20,429 bases of DNA from Bacteroidales bacterium UBA2764 (GCA_002352705.1 DEIW01000107.1:1-20429), one strand, 5' to 3'. Counted from the first letter of the stretch, positions 1 through 7,842 are shown. Notes: generated by a model not told the origin, from the sequence alone. Translations and numbers: made by a program.

Positions 1-1
1 G

Positions 2-85
2 GCAGGAGTTGCGGCGATATTTGGACCTGGAACACCGGTAGCGTACTCAGCAAAGGTAGTGATGCAACTGCTGATGCAGGAGTAA
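2..85 (+). CDS. Methylmalonyl-CoA mutase-like protein, C-terminal end (partial)
   Basis: Only the last 27 codons and the stop (TAA at 83-85) are in the window; base 1 belongs to the previous codon. The frame begins AGVAAIFGPGTPVAYSAKVV. IFGPGT followed by an amphipathic helix is typical of the C-terminal cobalamin-binding (Rossmann-like) domain of methylmalonyl-CoA mutase, which interconverts succinyl-CoA and (R)-methylmalonyl-CoA with adenosylcobalamin in the cytoplasm. Bacteroidales use this step in propionate production, so the gene fits the suggested host. It could also be a related acyl-CoA mutase B12 subunit. Too short to assign a subunit. It converges on the - strand operon that starts at 7305. 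Confidence 0.6.
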   Translation, partial: AGVAAIFGPGTPVAYSAKVVMQLLMQE

Positions 86-141
86 TCCATTCGGTATTCC
101 GATATATCGGTATCTCGTTATACCGCTATATCAGTAACGCA

Positions 142-169
142 AGAGAGCGGCCCATGAGGGTCGCTCTCT
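142..169. terminator. Strong hairpin between convergent genes
   Basis: A 12-bp stem (AGAGAGCG plus GCCC/GGGT with one G-U pair) and a 4-nt loop lie between the stop of the + strand mutase-like gene (85) and the stop of the - strand operon (200). The position fits a bidirectional terminator. There is no T-run on either side, so factor-independent termination is uncertain. Just left of it, 104-133 can form another imperfect hairpin (ATATATCGGTAT / ATACCGCTATAT). Confidence 0.5.
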
Positions 170-199
170 CTATCGTCCAGTGTATTTCCTTGATATCTC

Positions 200-1282
200 T
201 TATTTGACGATCTGGCCGGAGGGGGTGTAGAGAACACCGTTGCGCTCAATGAACAACATGCCGTTGCGGAGCACCTTTGTACTTTGTACTTTGTTCCTTT
301 GTACTTCGTCTATGCCTTCGTGCGTCTTTTCCACGAAATTGGCATATATACCACTCGTGGAATCATCCATTATGTAAGTTGTCTCCAAGTCTGTTGAAAA
401 AACCTTGTCCTCACCCGGTACTTTCCACCATGATTCGAACTCATAGCCTTCTCTTATTCTCTCTACTTTCAGTTTAATTTCTTTACCTTTAGGTACAAAG
501 ACAACCTCGTGACCTACAAAGGCTATGTTTTCGGTGGGGTACATCCTTTCGCTTGAAACGGAAATAATGTTATAGTCTAATGGAGGATTCGAACCCACGG
601 TCAGTTTGCGGTAGAGCGAAGAGATAACAACTTGCTGCTGTTCGCCGTATTCTGTGGCTGTTCCATTGCGAACGATTTTTCCATCGGCAATGATAGCATC
701 CGTAGGAGTCGTTATTTCCCCGCATTCAGCAACTAGATTGATGTTGTTAACGCGAATCCATCCGGGCAACAGAGAGAGACCCACTCCGTAAATATTAAGG
801 TCTCCGTTCAAGGTCTTGATACAACCGTTAGCTCCGGTTCCTCCTTTTATGTCAATATTGACAATATAGTCTAAGTGAATGTCTCCGCTTAAGGCATACA
901 ACGCAGGGGCAGCACCGCAGACAATCTGCAGATTAGAGAAGTCCGTAGCTTCTATTGAGGAATAAATAATTAGCCAACCAGCGGTTTGAATAGCGGCACC
1001 GGCATATTCCCCAAGGTTTTTAACCTCAATATAGTTATCGCCAATCACCTCAATTCGCAGGTTTCCTGCCGCCACGATAGCACCTTTACCATCCATGCGG
1101 ATATCTGCATTATTAAGCGTTAGACGAGCGGCGGAAGCATCATAAGAGACGGTACCGTCACCAAAAATATCAGAGGCATTCTCGGATGTCACTTGTATGC
1201 CGCCTACGCTCAAACCGTAGGTCTCAGCGTTCGCCATTGCGCAGCAGCAGAGGGCTGCGAGGAAAAGAGTAAATTTTTTCAT
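200..1282 (-). CDS. Secreted repeat protein with InlB-like module and sorting-type C-terminus
   Basis: 360 aa. Residues 1-19 are a signal peptide ending ANA-E, nearly identical to that of the 535-aa protein in the same operon. Residues about 30-235 form a beta-rich region whose start (DIFGDGTVSYD, then RLTLNNAD) matches a motif common in exported Bacteroidales proteins; the same module makes up the 217- and 203-aa operon members. Residues about 240-317 (containing EGYEFESWW and IYANF) resemble an InlB-type Listeria-Bacteroides repeat. The last 25 residues (VLRNGMLFIERNGVLY...) resemble type IX secretion sorting ends, joined by a linker encoded by a heptamer repeat. Last gene of the operon, 78 nt after the 217-aa gene. 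Inferred role: surface binding protein. No catalytic residues recognised. Confidence 0.85.
   Translation of the reverse strand: MKKFTLFLAALCCCAMANAETYGLSVGGIQVTSENASDIFGDGTVSYDASAARLTLNNADIRMDGKGAIVAAGNLRIEVIGDNYIEVKNLGEYAGAAIQTAGWLIIYSSIEATDFSNLQIVCGAAPALYALSGDIHLDYIVNIDIKGGTGANGCIKTLNGDLNIYGVGLSLLPGWIRVNNINLVAECGEITTPTDAIIADGKIVRNGTATEYGEQQQVVISSLYRKLTVGSNPPLDYNIISVSSERMYPTENIAFVGHEVVFVPKGKEIKLKVERIREGYEFESWWKVPGEDKVFSTDLETTYIMDDSTSGIYANFVEKTHEGIDEVQRNKVQSTKVLRNGMLFIERNGVLYTPSGQIVK
276..304 (-). repeat. Heptamer tandem repeat (GTACAAA) inside the coding sequence
   Basis: On the + strand, TTTGTAC occurs at 276-282 and 283-289, a one-mismatch copy at 290-296, one extra C, then a perfect copy at 298-304. 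It encodes the linker between the body of the 360-aa protein and its C-terminal motif. Seven is not a multiple of three, so gain or loss of a unit would shift the frame. Confidence 0.8.
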
Positions 1283-1302
1283 AACATTTTTTAGTTTTAA
1301 AG

Positions 1303-1339
1303 CCTAACCCCAACCCTTCCCTGAAAGGAAGGGAGAAGT
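1303..1339. repeat. Intergenic CCTAACCCC... hairpin repeat
   Basis: The 78-nt gap between the 217- and 360-aa genes contains CCTAACCCCAACCCTTCC followed by GAAAGGAAGGGAG. The segment folds on itself (CCCTTCC/GGAAGGG, 1314-1333). It resembles dispersed repeats that I recall from many Bacteroidetes intergenic regions, which is memory rather than a search. A related sequence lies inside the 535-aa coding sequence near 2098-2122. Confidence 0.5.
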
Positions 1340-1360
1340 ATATATAGTTAACTTTATGAT

Positions 1361-2014
1361 TTACGGTTCGGGTACGATGCTGACGAGTCGGGCATAGCGT
1401 CCTTTGTGGTCGCAGATGACGCCGTACTCATTGACGGTTATCTCGCTCGGCGTCTCCATGACCGAGCCGTTGAGAGTGAGGGTGTTGATCTCCGCGGCTT
1501 TGGGACTGCGGCTCACTTCCATGCGCAGCGCTCCGCCGTTGACGACCACTTCGCCCGGACATTTAAGAGCAATCATCTCCATGTTCGGCGCATCGGAATA
1601 GAGCCGTACGGAGGTGAAGTAATCGTCTATCACCAAGCTCGGGCACTTGAGCGCCGTGGCAGAGCCGTTGGAGACGATGGTCAGCGTGCTGTAGGTGGTG
1701 CTCTCGATCACAACCGGGTCTTTGGACACCACCGCCGCTTCCATATAGACTCTGCCCGCCAGACGGATACGGAGCGGTGCGCCGGTGTTGAAGGTCACGA
1801 AGCCTTCCGGCAAACGGTAGTTGAAGCCGTCCTGCAGGATGAGCATGTTATCCTCCGGGTCGTAGAGCGCCATCTTGTCCCCGAAGATATCCAAGACGTC
1901 ATTAAACCTTGCCTTTACAGGCGTCTGGCCAAAGAAGATACCACGCGGCACTTCTTGTGCCACGGACGAAAGCCCGAGACATAACAGCCATATCATCAAA
2001 ATTTTCTTTCTCAT
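1361..2014 (-). CDS. Secreted beta-rich repeat protein, paralogue of the 203-aa operon member
   Basis: 217 aa. Residues 1-19 are a signal peptide (hydrophobic IWLLCLGL, cleavage near SVA-Q). The mature part aligns by eye with the 203-aa protein at 6694-7305 over its full length: LVLEDGF/LILQDGF, then F.TG..L.I.L.G, LKCPSLVI/LQCPSLTI, then LTLNGS/LNLNGS followed by a P-rich turn. The N-terminal DIFGD..ALYD also matches the 360-aa protein. This suggests a beta-helix or stacked-strand exported domain of unknown ligand. It lacks the sorting-like C-terminus of its neighbours, so it may stay periplasmic or bind a partner. Its start codon overlaps the stop of the 535-aa gene (ATGA, 2011-2014), implying translational coupling. 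Function not recognised. Confidence 0.85.
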   Translation of the reverse strand: MRKKILMIWLLCLGLSSVAQEVPRGIFFGQTPVKARFNDVLDIFGDKMALYDPEDNMLILQDGFNYRLPEGFVTFNTGAPLRIRLAGRVYMEAAVVSKDPVVIESTTYSTLTIVSNGSATALKCPSLVIDDYFTSVRLYSDAPNMEMIALKCPGEVVVNGGALRMEVSRSPKAAEINTLTLNGSVMETPSEITVNEYGVICDHKGRYARLVSIVPEP

Positions 2015-3618
2015 TGTACCTCTGTGCCTAAAGCGTTATAGGTTTTGCCGTTGCGCTCGATATAGAGAACGCCGTTGCGGAGGATAAGCCTACCTCTGTC
2101 TCCTCCCTGAAGGGAAGAGGATACTTCCTCGATTCCTTCTCCGATGGGGCGGAGACGGGCGGTGTAAGTCTCGGGTCCGGTGACTTTGTCGAAATACTTA
2201 TCCCAGTCTTTGAACGTCATACCTTCCGGATAGACCGCACCGTTAGCCACGGAATTCGCATATCCCTCAACGACCCAATCTTCTGTGCCGTACTTCAGAT
2301 TGACTGTGAAGACCGTTTCTCCGTTAATAACAAACGAAATGGGGTAACTGTTCTGGTCGATATAATCAAAAACGGCATTGTAGGTCTGGTTATCGGTAAC
2401 AGCCGCGAGCGCAGGCTCCCAATACTTGAACTCCAGATCAGCAGGCATATCCACCTGATCGAGGAAGAGCGATGCGAGGTATTCGACATCGGCTTTGGAC
2501 GAACCTTCGTCCAAGAGGAAGGATGTTTTGGGTACACCGTTCACGGCAAACTGGATCTTACATTGCGTGATAGTGGCGGCGGGTTCGATTACGGCTTCGT
2601 AAGCACGTGAGACCGTTACATCTGTAATCTCCGGATTCCAGTGCTTGAATACTTTTCCGGCAGGGATGGTCATTTGCTGCTCGACCAGTTTCGCTTCCGC
2701 TTTGATGTCTTCTGCAGGCGTGTGGAATTCCTTCGGAACCGTATATACGACAGCACCGTTTACCTTAAAGCTGATATCATAGTTCAGCGGAAACACAGCG
2801 AAGCTCCCCCAAACCGAATTTGCTTTGTAGGCATTTACGCTCTGATTCGGCACTGCGAGCTCTATATTGCGGCAACCCACATCCTGAAATACATTCTGGT
2901 GGATATTCACCGGCGACGCGACACGGCATTTTATTGTTCTCAGACTGCTGCATCCCTTGAAAGCCTCTTCGCCGATTAATGCTACGCTTGCAGGGAGATC
3001 GACCGATTTCAAGGCAGTACAACCTGAGAAGGCTCCGGAATAAATCAATGCTGTCTCATCCGGTAGATCAACCGAAGTAAGCGAAGTGCAGCCTTCAAAG
3101 GCACCCGAGCTTAAAGAAACCAGATGCGCCGGAAACTTAATAGTAGTTAAGGCGGGACAGTTTTCAAACATGTACCATCCTATTTCTTCTAAATCGTCAG
3201 GAAGAGTAACAGATACTAATGCTGGGTTGCAGCTAAACACACCTGTTTCGATAGAAGGTATGTTGCCTTGGATGGTTACGTGCTGCAAAGAAGAACAGTA
3301 TTTAAAAGCAAACATTCCAATTTCTTCAATACCATTTGCTATGGTGACGGACGTAATGTTTGGGGCATCACAAAATGCAAAATGGTCTATAGCTATCACA
3401 TAGTAATTTTCATCGTCGTATCTAATCCAAGCGGGGATGGTAATATCTCCGGCTAAATTGAGATAGTTGTCATCATCGAAGAGATCCACCTCTCGGACTA
3501 CGGTAGCGTCGTTAGTAACGAGGTTAAGATCATAATGAATACCATCTACCACGACTTCCCAAGCATTGGCCGTGATTGCGCAGCAGAGGGCTGCGAGGAA
3601 AAGAGTAAATTTACGCAT
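2011..3618 (-). CDS. BspA-type leucine-rich repeat surface protein with InlB-like repeats
   Basis: 535 aa. Signal peptide 1-19 (ANA-W). Residues about 75-255 are LRR_5/BspA-type repeats with the pattern ..I...AF..C.SL..V.LP. There are at least six units, e.g. AFEGCTSLTSVDLP and AFSGCTALKSVDLP. Residues 281-345, 354-417 and 425-488 are three InlB-like repeats, each with an aromatic motif (FKHWNPEITDV, FKYWEPALAAV, FKDWDKYFDKV). Residues 510-534 form the sorting-like end (LRNGVLYIERNGKTYNALG). BspA-family proteins are generally surface adhesins that bind host or matrix proteins; here that is inference. It lies 14 nt after the 555-aa gene and overlaps the 217-aa gene. The linker at residues 500-509 appears to derive from a repeat. 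Confidence 0.9.
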   Translation of the reverse strand: MRKFTLFLAALCCAITANAWEVVVDGIHYDLNLVTNDATVVREVDLFDDDNYLNLAGDITIPAWIRYDDENYYVIAIDHFAFCDAPNITSVTIANGIEEIGMFAFKYCSSLQHVTIQGNIPSIETGVFSCNPALVSVTLPDDLEEIGWYMFENCPALTTIKFPAHLVSLSSGAFEGCTSLTSVDLPDETALIYSGAFSGCTALKSVDLPASVALIGEEAFKGCSSLRTIKCRVASPVNIHQNVFQDVGCRNIELAVPNQSVNAYKANSVWGSFAVFPLNYDISFKVNGAVVYTVPKEFHTPAEDIKAEAKLVEQQMTIPAGKVFKHWNPEITDVTVSRAYEAVIEPAATITQCKIQFAVNGVPKTSFLLDEGSSKADVEYLASLFLDQVDMPADLEFKYWEPALAAVTDNQTYNAVFDYIDQNSYPISFVINGETVFTVNLKYGTEDWVVEGYANSVANGAVYPEGMTFKDWDKYFDKVTGPETYTARLRPIGEGIEEVSSSLQGGDRGRLILRNGVLYIERNGKTYNALGTEVQ

Positions 3619-3632
3619 AATAGTCTCATAAT

Positions 3633-5300
3633 TTATAGTCGTTCACCATGTAGTTTCGTGGGTTTGAGTCGGCTGAGCGGAGTGCGCGGGTCATTGCCGC
3701 AGAAGGAGATAATCCGTCCATCGTCGCCCACTTCCGCAAGTGGCGTATCTCCGGACAGGATACGCCATTTGGCATCTCCGCCGGTATAAGGAATGGCTGC
3801 AAAACCGCCGTCCTCCTGATAGTTGTTGATATAACTCACAAGGTCTTCGAGTGTTGCAAAATCCGCCCAATCGATATTCAAACTCTTGTTGATATAATCA
3901 TCCGCCGCGCAGACACTTTCGCGGGTATAAACCATATGAAGCGTCTCGCCTTCTTCTTTTGGGGAGGATTCCTCACCCATCTTCTTCCTGCGGGCTTGGT
4001 AGTCTTCCAGTTCAAAAGCTTTGCGCTCAAGGTCATCCATATAAAACTCCATATCGCTGTCCTGTCCATGATCATGTGCCACAGCAGCACAGAGCAGTTT
4101 GCAGAAATGGGCTGCATCCAATTCGCGGCCGGTAATCGTTTGAATCGTACCCTTCGGATTATTCTGAAAATAACGGCATGTAGCATCTACATTCTCCCCC
4201 TGCCGGATGACGACATGAAGACTGTAACTGTCAATCGTAGCAAACGGCTCCCTGCCGTCATAACCGAAGTCATACAAACGGCCCTTGTATCTCAACCGCG
4301 CTATCTCGTCTTCCAAATAGAGGCGTGCGTCATCATCTTCGTAGATGGTTATTCCCGTTTCCTTTTGCGGTTCGTCTTTTGGGTCAAAGGCTTTTTCGAG
4401 TTCGCGGAGGTTATAGTCTTTCTTGCCGGACCGGAGGGCATAAGCCATCATCTCGCAGAAGGTCTTGGTGTCGCAGGGGTGCCCGAAAGGCGTGAACGTC
4501 TTCCCGCTTTTCCAATCATCGGCATAGGCTGCCAGAACGGCACCTCGGGTGCCATGGATACGCAGGACGGCTTGTTTGCGTCGGGAGAACGCTCCGGGAA
4601 TGAAGAAATAGAGAGCATTGGCTTCTTCGACATTATCGCAGAGGTGGTATTTATGACCATCGACAATCATATATAGTATCTCGTGCTCATAGTGGTGCTC
4701 TTCCCTACCCCCTTCTTCTTCGCCATACCTGCCGAACTCAATGCCTTTTTCCTTATACCATACCTCTCGCGTCTCAAACCGCGTCAGTTCATCCACCCTG
4801 CTCTCCAACTCATCTATCTGCCAATCATAGCCGTCGTCTATCGCCGTCGTGAGCAGCAAACAGAAAGACTTGGCATCATGCTCCCTGCCGGTAATCGTGC
4901 TGCACCGGTAGTCCGGATTCTTGCGGAACTGACTGCACTCATACTCCACGTCAAACGAGTTGTGGATATACGCCACCGCCTCGCCGGATTTCAGGATGAT
5001 TGCCATCGGTTCGTGACCGTCCCCGGAGAAGCGATAGATCTTGCCGTTATAGATCATCGACAACCCGTCCGGCTCAAACGACAAGCGGCGACAACTATCC
5101 TCCCAAATAACATTGGAGGGCTTCTTTGCTTCCGGATTCGGCGCAGGTTTCGGCTTAGCCTGTTCCTTTTTTGCGGGTTTGGGCCGATGTTTCGGAACCG
5201 GGCAACCGTATTTACACTTCGGCTCCGAAGGACGAGGATGAGCATGCAGATAGTAATAGACTATCGCTCCTATTGCTATGAGAAGACAAATCGTTACCAT
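3633..5300 (-). CDS. Membrane-anchored protein with three copies of an unknown ~100-aa domain
   Basis: 555 aa, family not recognised. Residues 3-17 are a hydrophobic helix with no evident cleavage site. Residues 21-62 are a Pro/Lys/Ala-rich linker. Three related units follow at about 73-176, 205-303 and 325-427. Shared features are a Y.GK.Y.F start, then GREHDAKSFC, PCDTKTFC or GRELDAAHFC, then a charged helix with a D/ELE core. The FC pair is kept in all three. Units 1 and 3 are closest (GDGHEPMAII / GYDGREPFATI). A separate C-terminal domain spans about 455-540 (DWADFATLEDLVSYINNYQ). The basic residues after the helix make topology ambiguous. Start at 5300 is the only ATG that keeps the helix. 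The gene follows the 450-aa gene by 41 nt holding an octamer repeat. Confidence 0.85.
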   Translation of the reverse strand: MVTICLLIAIGAIVYYYLHAHPRPSEPKCKYGCPVPKHRPKPAKKEQAKPKPAPNPEAKKPSNVIWEDSCRRLSFEPDGLSMIYNGKIYRFSGDGHEPMAIILKSGEAVAYIHNSFDVEYECSQFRKNPDYRCSTITGREHDAKSFCLLLTTAIDDGYDWQIDELESRVDELTRFETREVWYKEKGIEFGRYGEEEGGREEHHYEHEILYMIVDGHKYHLCDNVEEANALYFFIPGAFSRRKQAVLRIHGTRGAVLAAYADDWKSGKTFTPFGHPCDTKTFCEMMAYALRSGKKDYNLRELEKAFDPKDEPQKETGITIYEDDDARLYLEDEIARLRYKGRLYDFGYDGREPFATIDSYSLHVVIRQGENVDATCRYFQNNPKGTIQTITGRELDAAHFCKLLCAAVAHDHGQDSDMEFYMDDLERKAFELEDYQARRKKMGEESSPKEEGETLHMVYTRESVCAADDYINKSLNIDWADFATLEDLVSYINNYQEDGGFAAIPYTGGDAKWRILSGDTPLAEVGDDGRIISFCGNDPRTPLSRLKPTKLHGERL

Positions 5301-5312
5301 ATTTTAACGTTG

Positions 5313-5336
5313 AACGAATTAACGAATTAACGAATT
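5313..5336. repeat. Three tandem octamers AACGAATT
   Basis: Perfect copies at 5313-5320, 5321-5328 and 5329-5336, in the 41-nt gap between the 450- and 555-aa genes. A related sequence (TTCGTTCAACGTT, then CGTTAATTCGTT) occurs at about 18804-18829. It lies in the 5' leader region of the 555-aa gene. Confidence 0.85.
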
Positions 5337-5341
5337 AGAGG

Positions 5342-6694
5342 TTAGGGGCAAGTGGTTAAAAGGTTAGCGCAGACCCACTCTTCGTCTATCCATCCGAAGA
5401 CGGCGTAGTACTGCGGGGACTCTTCCCAGTCCCAGTTATTCGGGTTCGTCCGGCAAAGGACGCGGCGCGTCTTGGGATCCGCATCGACAACGTCCAGATG
5501 GCAGGACACTTTCAGCCTGTCCCATACTTTCTTGCCCTCGGACTCTTTGTACAGTTTGATGGTCTGACCGCCGTAGTTACGGGAGATGAAACTGACCGAA
5601 TCGGTCTTGATGATCGGATAGCGCATGCCGGCAAAGGGGTCTTTATAGCGCGAGGCGGCAGGGATAGGCTCGCCGTTCTCGTCCTCTTCGTCCAGATACA
5701 TCGTCAGATCTTCATCCAAACACCAATGGCTCATCACGATCCACCACCCGTCATGCAAAGGATAGAGGTTACCCTCAAAGGCGTAGCCCATATAGTCGAA
5801 GCAGAGATAGAAAGCGTCTTTCTCACTGACATCCGCCGGCAGCGCCTTCAGTTCGCCCAAAACTGCGGTGGGCCAGTACTCCACTTCGCGCGCCTTGTCG
5901 CTGGCTTCGGGCACTATGAAATCAGAGCCTAACTCTTCGTCTGCGGGAGTCCATTCGTACAGCGCCTCGTCGTCCACCCATGAACGGAAAGAGGTCATGT
6001 TACCTTCCCGGTCGAACTCGTAGCGGTTTCCCCAATTCCGTCCGTCGGACTTCCATTGATGGCTGACTGCTTTCACGCCTACCGGCAGATCGAAGAGCGC
6101 TATATCCTTATAATATTTTATTTCGCGCACGATCACGCTCGCGCACGTATAGCCATCCTCACTCGTATGTACCATTTCGAACCAGTTACCCTTACGGTCA
6201 TACCGAATACCGAAATAATTGCTCGTCGGACCGTCCGGTGTCCATTGATTATAACAGAACGTCGTGTCGCCGTGTTCTTTCTCTGCTTTGTCGCGGAAAT
6301 CCGCCCCCTTGTATTGAGGAGGGAAGAGCTCGAGCGTCAGATCCGCCCACTCATCGACGGTGTTATAATCGGCATTGTAGGTCTCCTCGAAGATGATTTT
6401 TCCTCGCTCGTCGTAAGCGTAGCGATAATATGCCCAGAGCCCGAAGACACAACCGCCGTTCTCGAAGAAAGGATGCGTATATTCGTAATACTCCGTCAGC
6501 CGCCCGCGGGTGTCGAACCGCCAGATCTTCTTGCCGTAGTTGTTATAGTCATACTCCGTCACCTCCTGTACCGCTCCGCGCAGACCGAACCACGCCAGAT
6601 GATCCTCCGGCACCGAATCGCGAGGGATGATCAGCTCCGCCTTTGCCGTAACAAGAAACACGGAGCAAAGCACAAAGGATAAGAGACGCTTCAT
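5342..6694 (-). CDS. Exported protein with YD/RHS-like repeats
   Basis: 450 aa. Signal peptide 1-19 (LLSFVLCSVFLVTAKA-E). The first half has several Tyr-Asp type repeat units: GKKIWRFDTRGRLTEYYEY, YAYDERGKIIFEE, IRYDRKGNWFEM and YEFDREGNMTSF. These match the X-Y-D-x-x-G-x pattern of RHS/YD repeats, which form beta-strand shells or fibres in larger proteins. The copy number is far below that of true RHS toxins and no toxin tip is visible. The C-terminal half (from about 270) is acidic, rich in Trp and Tyr, and unrecognised. No sorting-like end, so a periplasmic location is possible. Start and stop overlap as TAATG with the 203-aa gene, implying coupling. Specific function unknown. Confidence 0.85.
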   Translation of the reverse strand: MKRLLSFVLCSVFLVTAKAELIIPRDSVPEDHLAWFGLRGAVQEVTEYDYNNYGKKIWRFDTRGRLTEYYEYTHPFFENGGCVFGLWAYYRYAYDERGKIIFEETYNADYNTVDEWADLTLELFPPQYKGADFRDKAEKEHGDTTFCYNQWTPDGPTSNYFGIRYDRKGNWFEMVHTSEDGYTCASVIVREIKYYKDIALFDLPVGVKAVSHQWKSDGRNWGNRYEFDREGNMTSFRSWVDDEALYEWTPADEELGSDFIVPEASDKAREVEYWPTAVLGELKALPADVSEKDAFYLCFDYMGYAFEGNLYPLHDGWWIVMSHWCLDEDLTMYLDEEDENGEPIPAASRYKDPFAGMRYPIIKTDSVSFISRNYGGQTIKLYKESEGKKVWDRLKVSCHLDVVDADPKTRRVLCRTNPNNWDWEESPQYYAVFGWIDEEWVCANLLTTCP

Positions 6695-7305
6695 TATTTC
6701 TGCACTTCAGGAGTGATACGCACACGTTTAGCCGGCATACCGTCGCCGAAGCAGATGCAGGCTTTCCCGGTATCGACGAAACCGCCTTTGGGTTTCTCTA
6801 ACCAGCTGCCGTTGAGATTCAGTTCTTTGGTCACTACTGCCAGATTTGCTGTGCTTACTTCTGCTATCAGCGTAGCGGCATTGACCGTAATGGCTTCACA
6901 GAAGAGGGCATACATGCCTTCCTGTGAATTACGGGACATGAGTGAGACAGCGGCATCTTTGTTAATCGTCAGCGACGGGCACTGCAGAGCCGAACCGCTG
7001 ATATTAGAGGTAACAGAGAGTTTAGCCGGTTGTGCTGCCTCGATGATCAAATTGTCCTTGAATACCAACGCAGCCTTGAATTCTGCATTCCCTTTGAGCA
7101 GGATATGAAGGTCCTTGCCGGTCTCGAAGACCACCAAACCCTTACCGAGGCTAAACATAAATCCATCCTCTAACACCAAGGTGTTGGTCGATTTCTCGTA
7201 TTTCACTTTCCCGTTTTTGAAGATCTCAGAAGGTATACCGTTGCCTTTTGCCTGTACCATTACAGAAGCAAAAAGGAGCATCAAAAAGATACAACATTTG
7301 CGCAT
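6694..7305 (-). CDS. Secreted beta-rich repeat protein, first gene of the operon
   Basis: 203 aa. Signal peptide 1-19 (CIFLMLLFASVMVQA-K). The mature chain is a paralogue of the 217-aa protein at 1361-2014 and of the N-terminal domain of the 360-aa protein. Shared landmarks are YEKSTNTLVLEDGF, LHILLKGNAEF, ALQCPSLTI and LNLNGSWLEKP. The alternating hydrophobic pattern suggests stacked beta strands. No catalytic motif and no sorting-like end. The promoter at 7355-7385 gives a predicted leader of about 43 nt with no Shine-Dalgarno, as is usual in Bacteroidetes. As the first gene of a six-gene operon of exported proteins, it may be a soluble or partner subunit; this is inference. Confidence 0.85.
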   Translation of the reverse strand: MRKCCIFLMLLFASVMVQAKGNGIPSEIFKNGKVKYEKSTNTLVLEDGFMFSLGKGLVVFETGKDLHILLKGNAEFKAALVFKDNLIIEAAQPAKLSVTSNISGSALQCPSLTINKDAAVSLMSRNSQEGMYALFCEAITVNAATLIAEVSTANLAVVTKELNLNGSWLEKPKGGFVDTGKACICFGDGMPAKRVRITPEVQK

Positions 7306-7354
7306 AATAGTAGTAGATATTTATATTCGTTAAATGAAAAAATTTTTCACGCTG

Positions 7355-7385
7355 CAAAATTACTGCTTTTTTGACACGTACACAA
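7355..7385 (-). promoter_or_regulatory. Bacteroidetes-type promoter for the six-gene operon
   Basis: On the - strand, TTG (7385-7383), exactly 20 nt, then TAATTTTG (7362-7355). This fits the -33 TTG / -7 TAnnTTTG consensus of the Bacteroidetes primary sigma factor. The predicted start is near 7348, 43 nt before the ATG at 7305. Confidence 0.8.
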
Positions 7386-7457
7386 GTACCCAAAACTCGC
7401 ATTTTTTAGTAGCACATATTGCGGTAATCCGCTACACACAAGCACCGAAAAAGAACA

Positions 7458-7474
7458 CCCCGCATACTATGCGG
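7458..7474. repeat. Perfect palindrome CCCGCATA-C-TATGCGGG
   Basis: An 8-bp perfect inverted repeat with a single central base, about 73 nt upstream of the -33 element. It could be an operator or part of the repeat-rich flank. Confidence 0.5.
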
Positions 7475-7497
7475 GACAATAGACGAAAGAAGGAAAA

Positions 7498-7518
7498 CGC
7501 GCTAACGGAGATAGCGCG
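7498..7518 (-). repeat. Hairpin with TCTCCGT loop, copy 1
   Basis: On the - strand, a 7-bp perfect stem CGCGCTA/TAGCGCG encloses the loop TCTCCGT and is preceded by CTGTGTCC. A second hairpin with the same loop but a different stem is at 18709-18727. Confidence 0.55.
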
Positions 7519-7549
7519 CACAGGACACAGAGGAATGAAACGGAGCAAG

Positions 7550-7842
7550 GAGCCAAAACTACGTTCTGGCTGTAAAAAATACTCGGATGTTTGTTCTCGG
7601 TCGGCTTGGTCTCCCCGACCGCCTTCCCTGTTCGAAGTGCCAAGTCACGGCACTTCTCCATGCTCTCCCCAAAGATTAGAAATCTGCGGGGGCCCCGATG
7701 AGATGGGGCTGTAACTCGCGGAAACAGCCGCGAGGACTAAACGGCTAAGAGCAGCAGGAGAGAGGAGGGAAACTCGCACTCAGAGAGCACGAGCACAAGA
7801 CCAGCAGAAGAGAGTAAGGGAGACGACACAAGAAAAGCGCCC
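7550..7842. repeat. Repeat element A, copy 1 (rRNA-flank derived)
   Basis: 293 nt nearly identical to 19520-19809: five scattered substitution sites plus three extra A after CTGTA. It contains a series of perfect stems: GAAGTGCC/GGCACTTC, GGTCGG/CCGACC, GCCCC/GGGGC and CTCGCGG/CCGCGAG. At the right locus it lies immediately beyond the 5S gene and its terminator, so this copy probably came from an rRNA operon 3' flank. No reading frame looks like a gene. Confidence 0.9.

Noticed and set aside
1406..1984. Long + strand frame opposite the 217-aa gene (192 codons)
   Set aside because: Rich in Arg, His and Val with no signal or domain; the - strand frame has a signal peptide, paralogues and operon context.
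3936..5330. Long + strand frames of 246 and 215 codons opposite the 555-aa gene
   Set aside because: The - strand frame has internal threefold repeats and coupled spacing; the + frames are antisense shadows without such support.
7458..7518. Palindromes considered as a CRISPR array or integron attC site
   Set aside because: There are no regularly spaced identical repeats, no cas genes and no integrase; only two unrelated hairpins.
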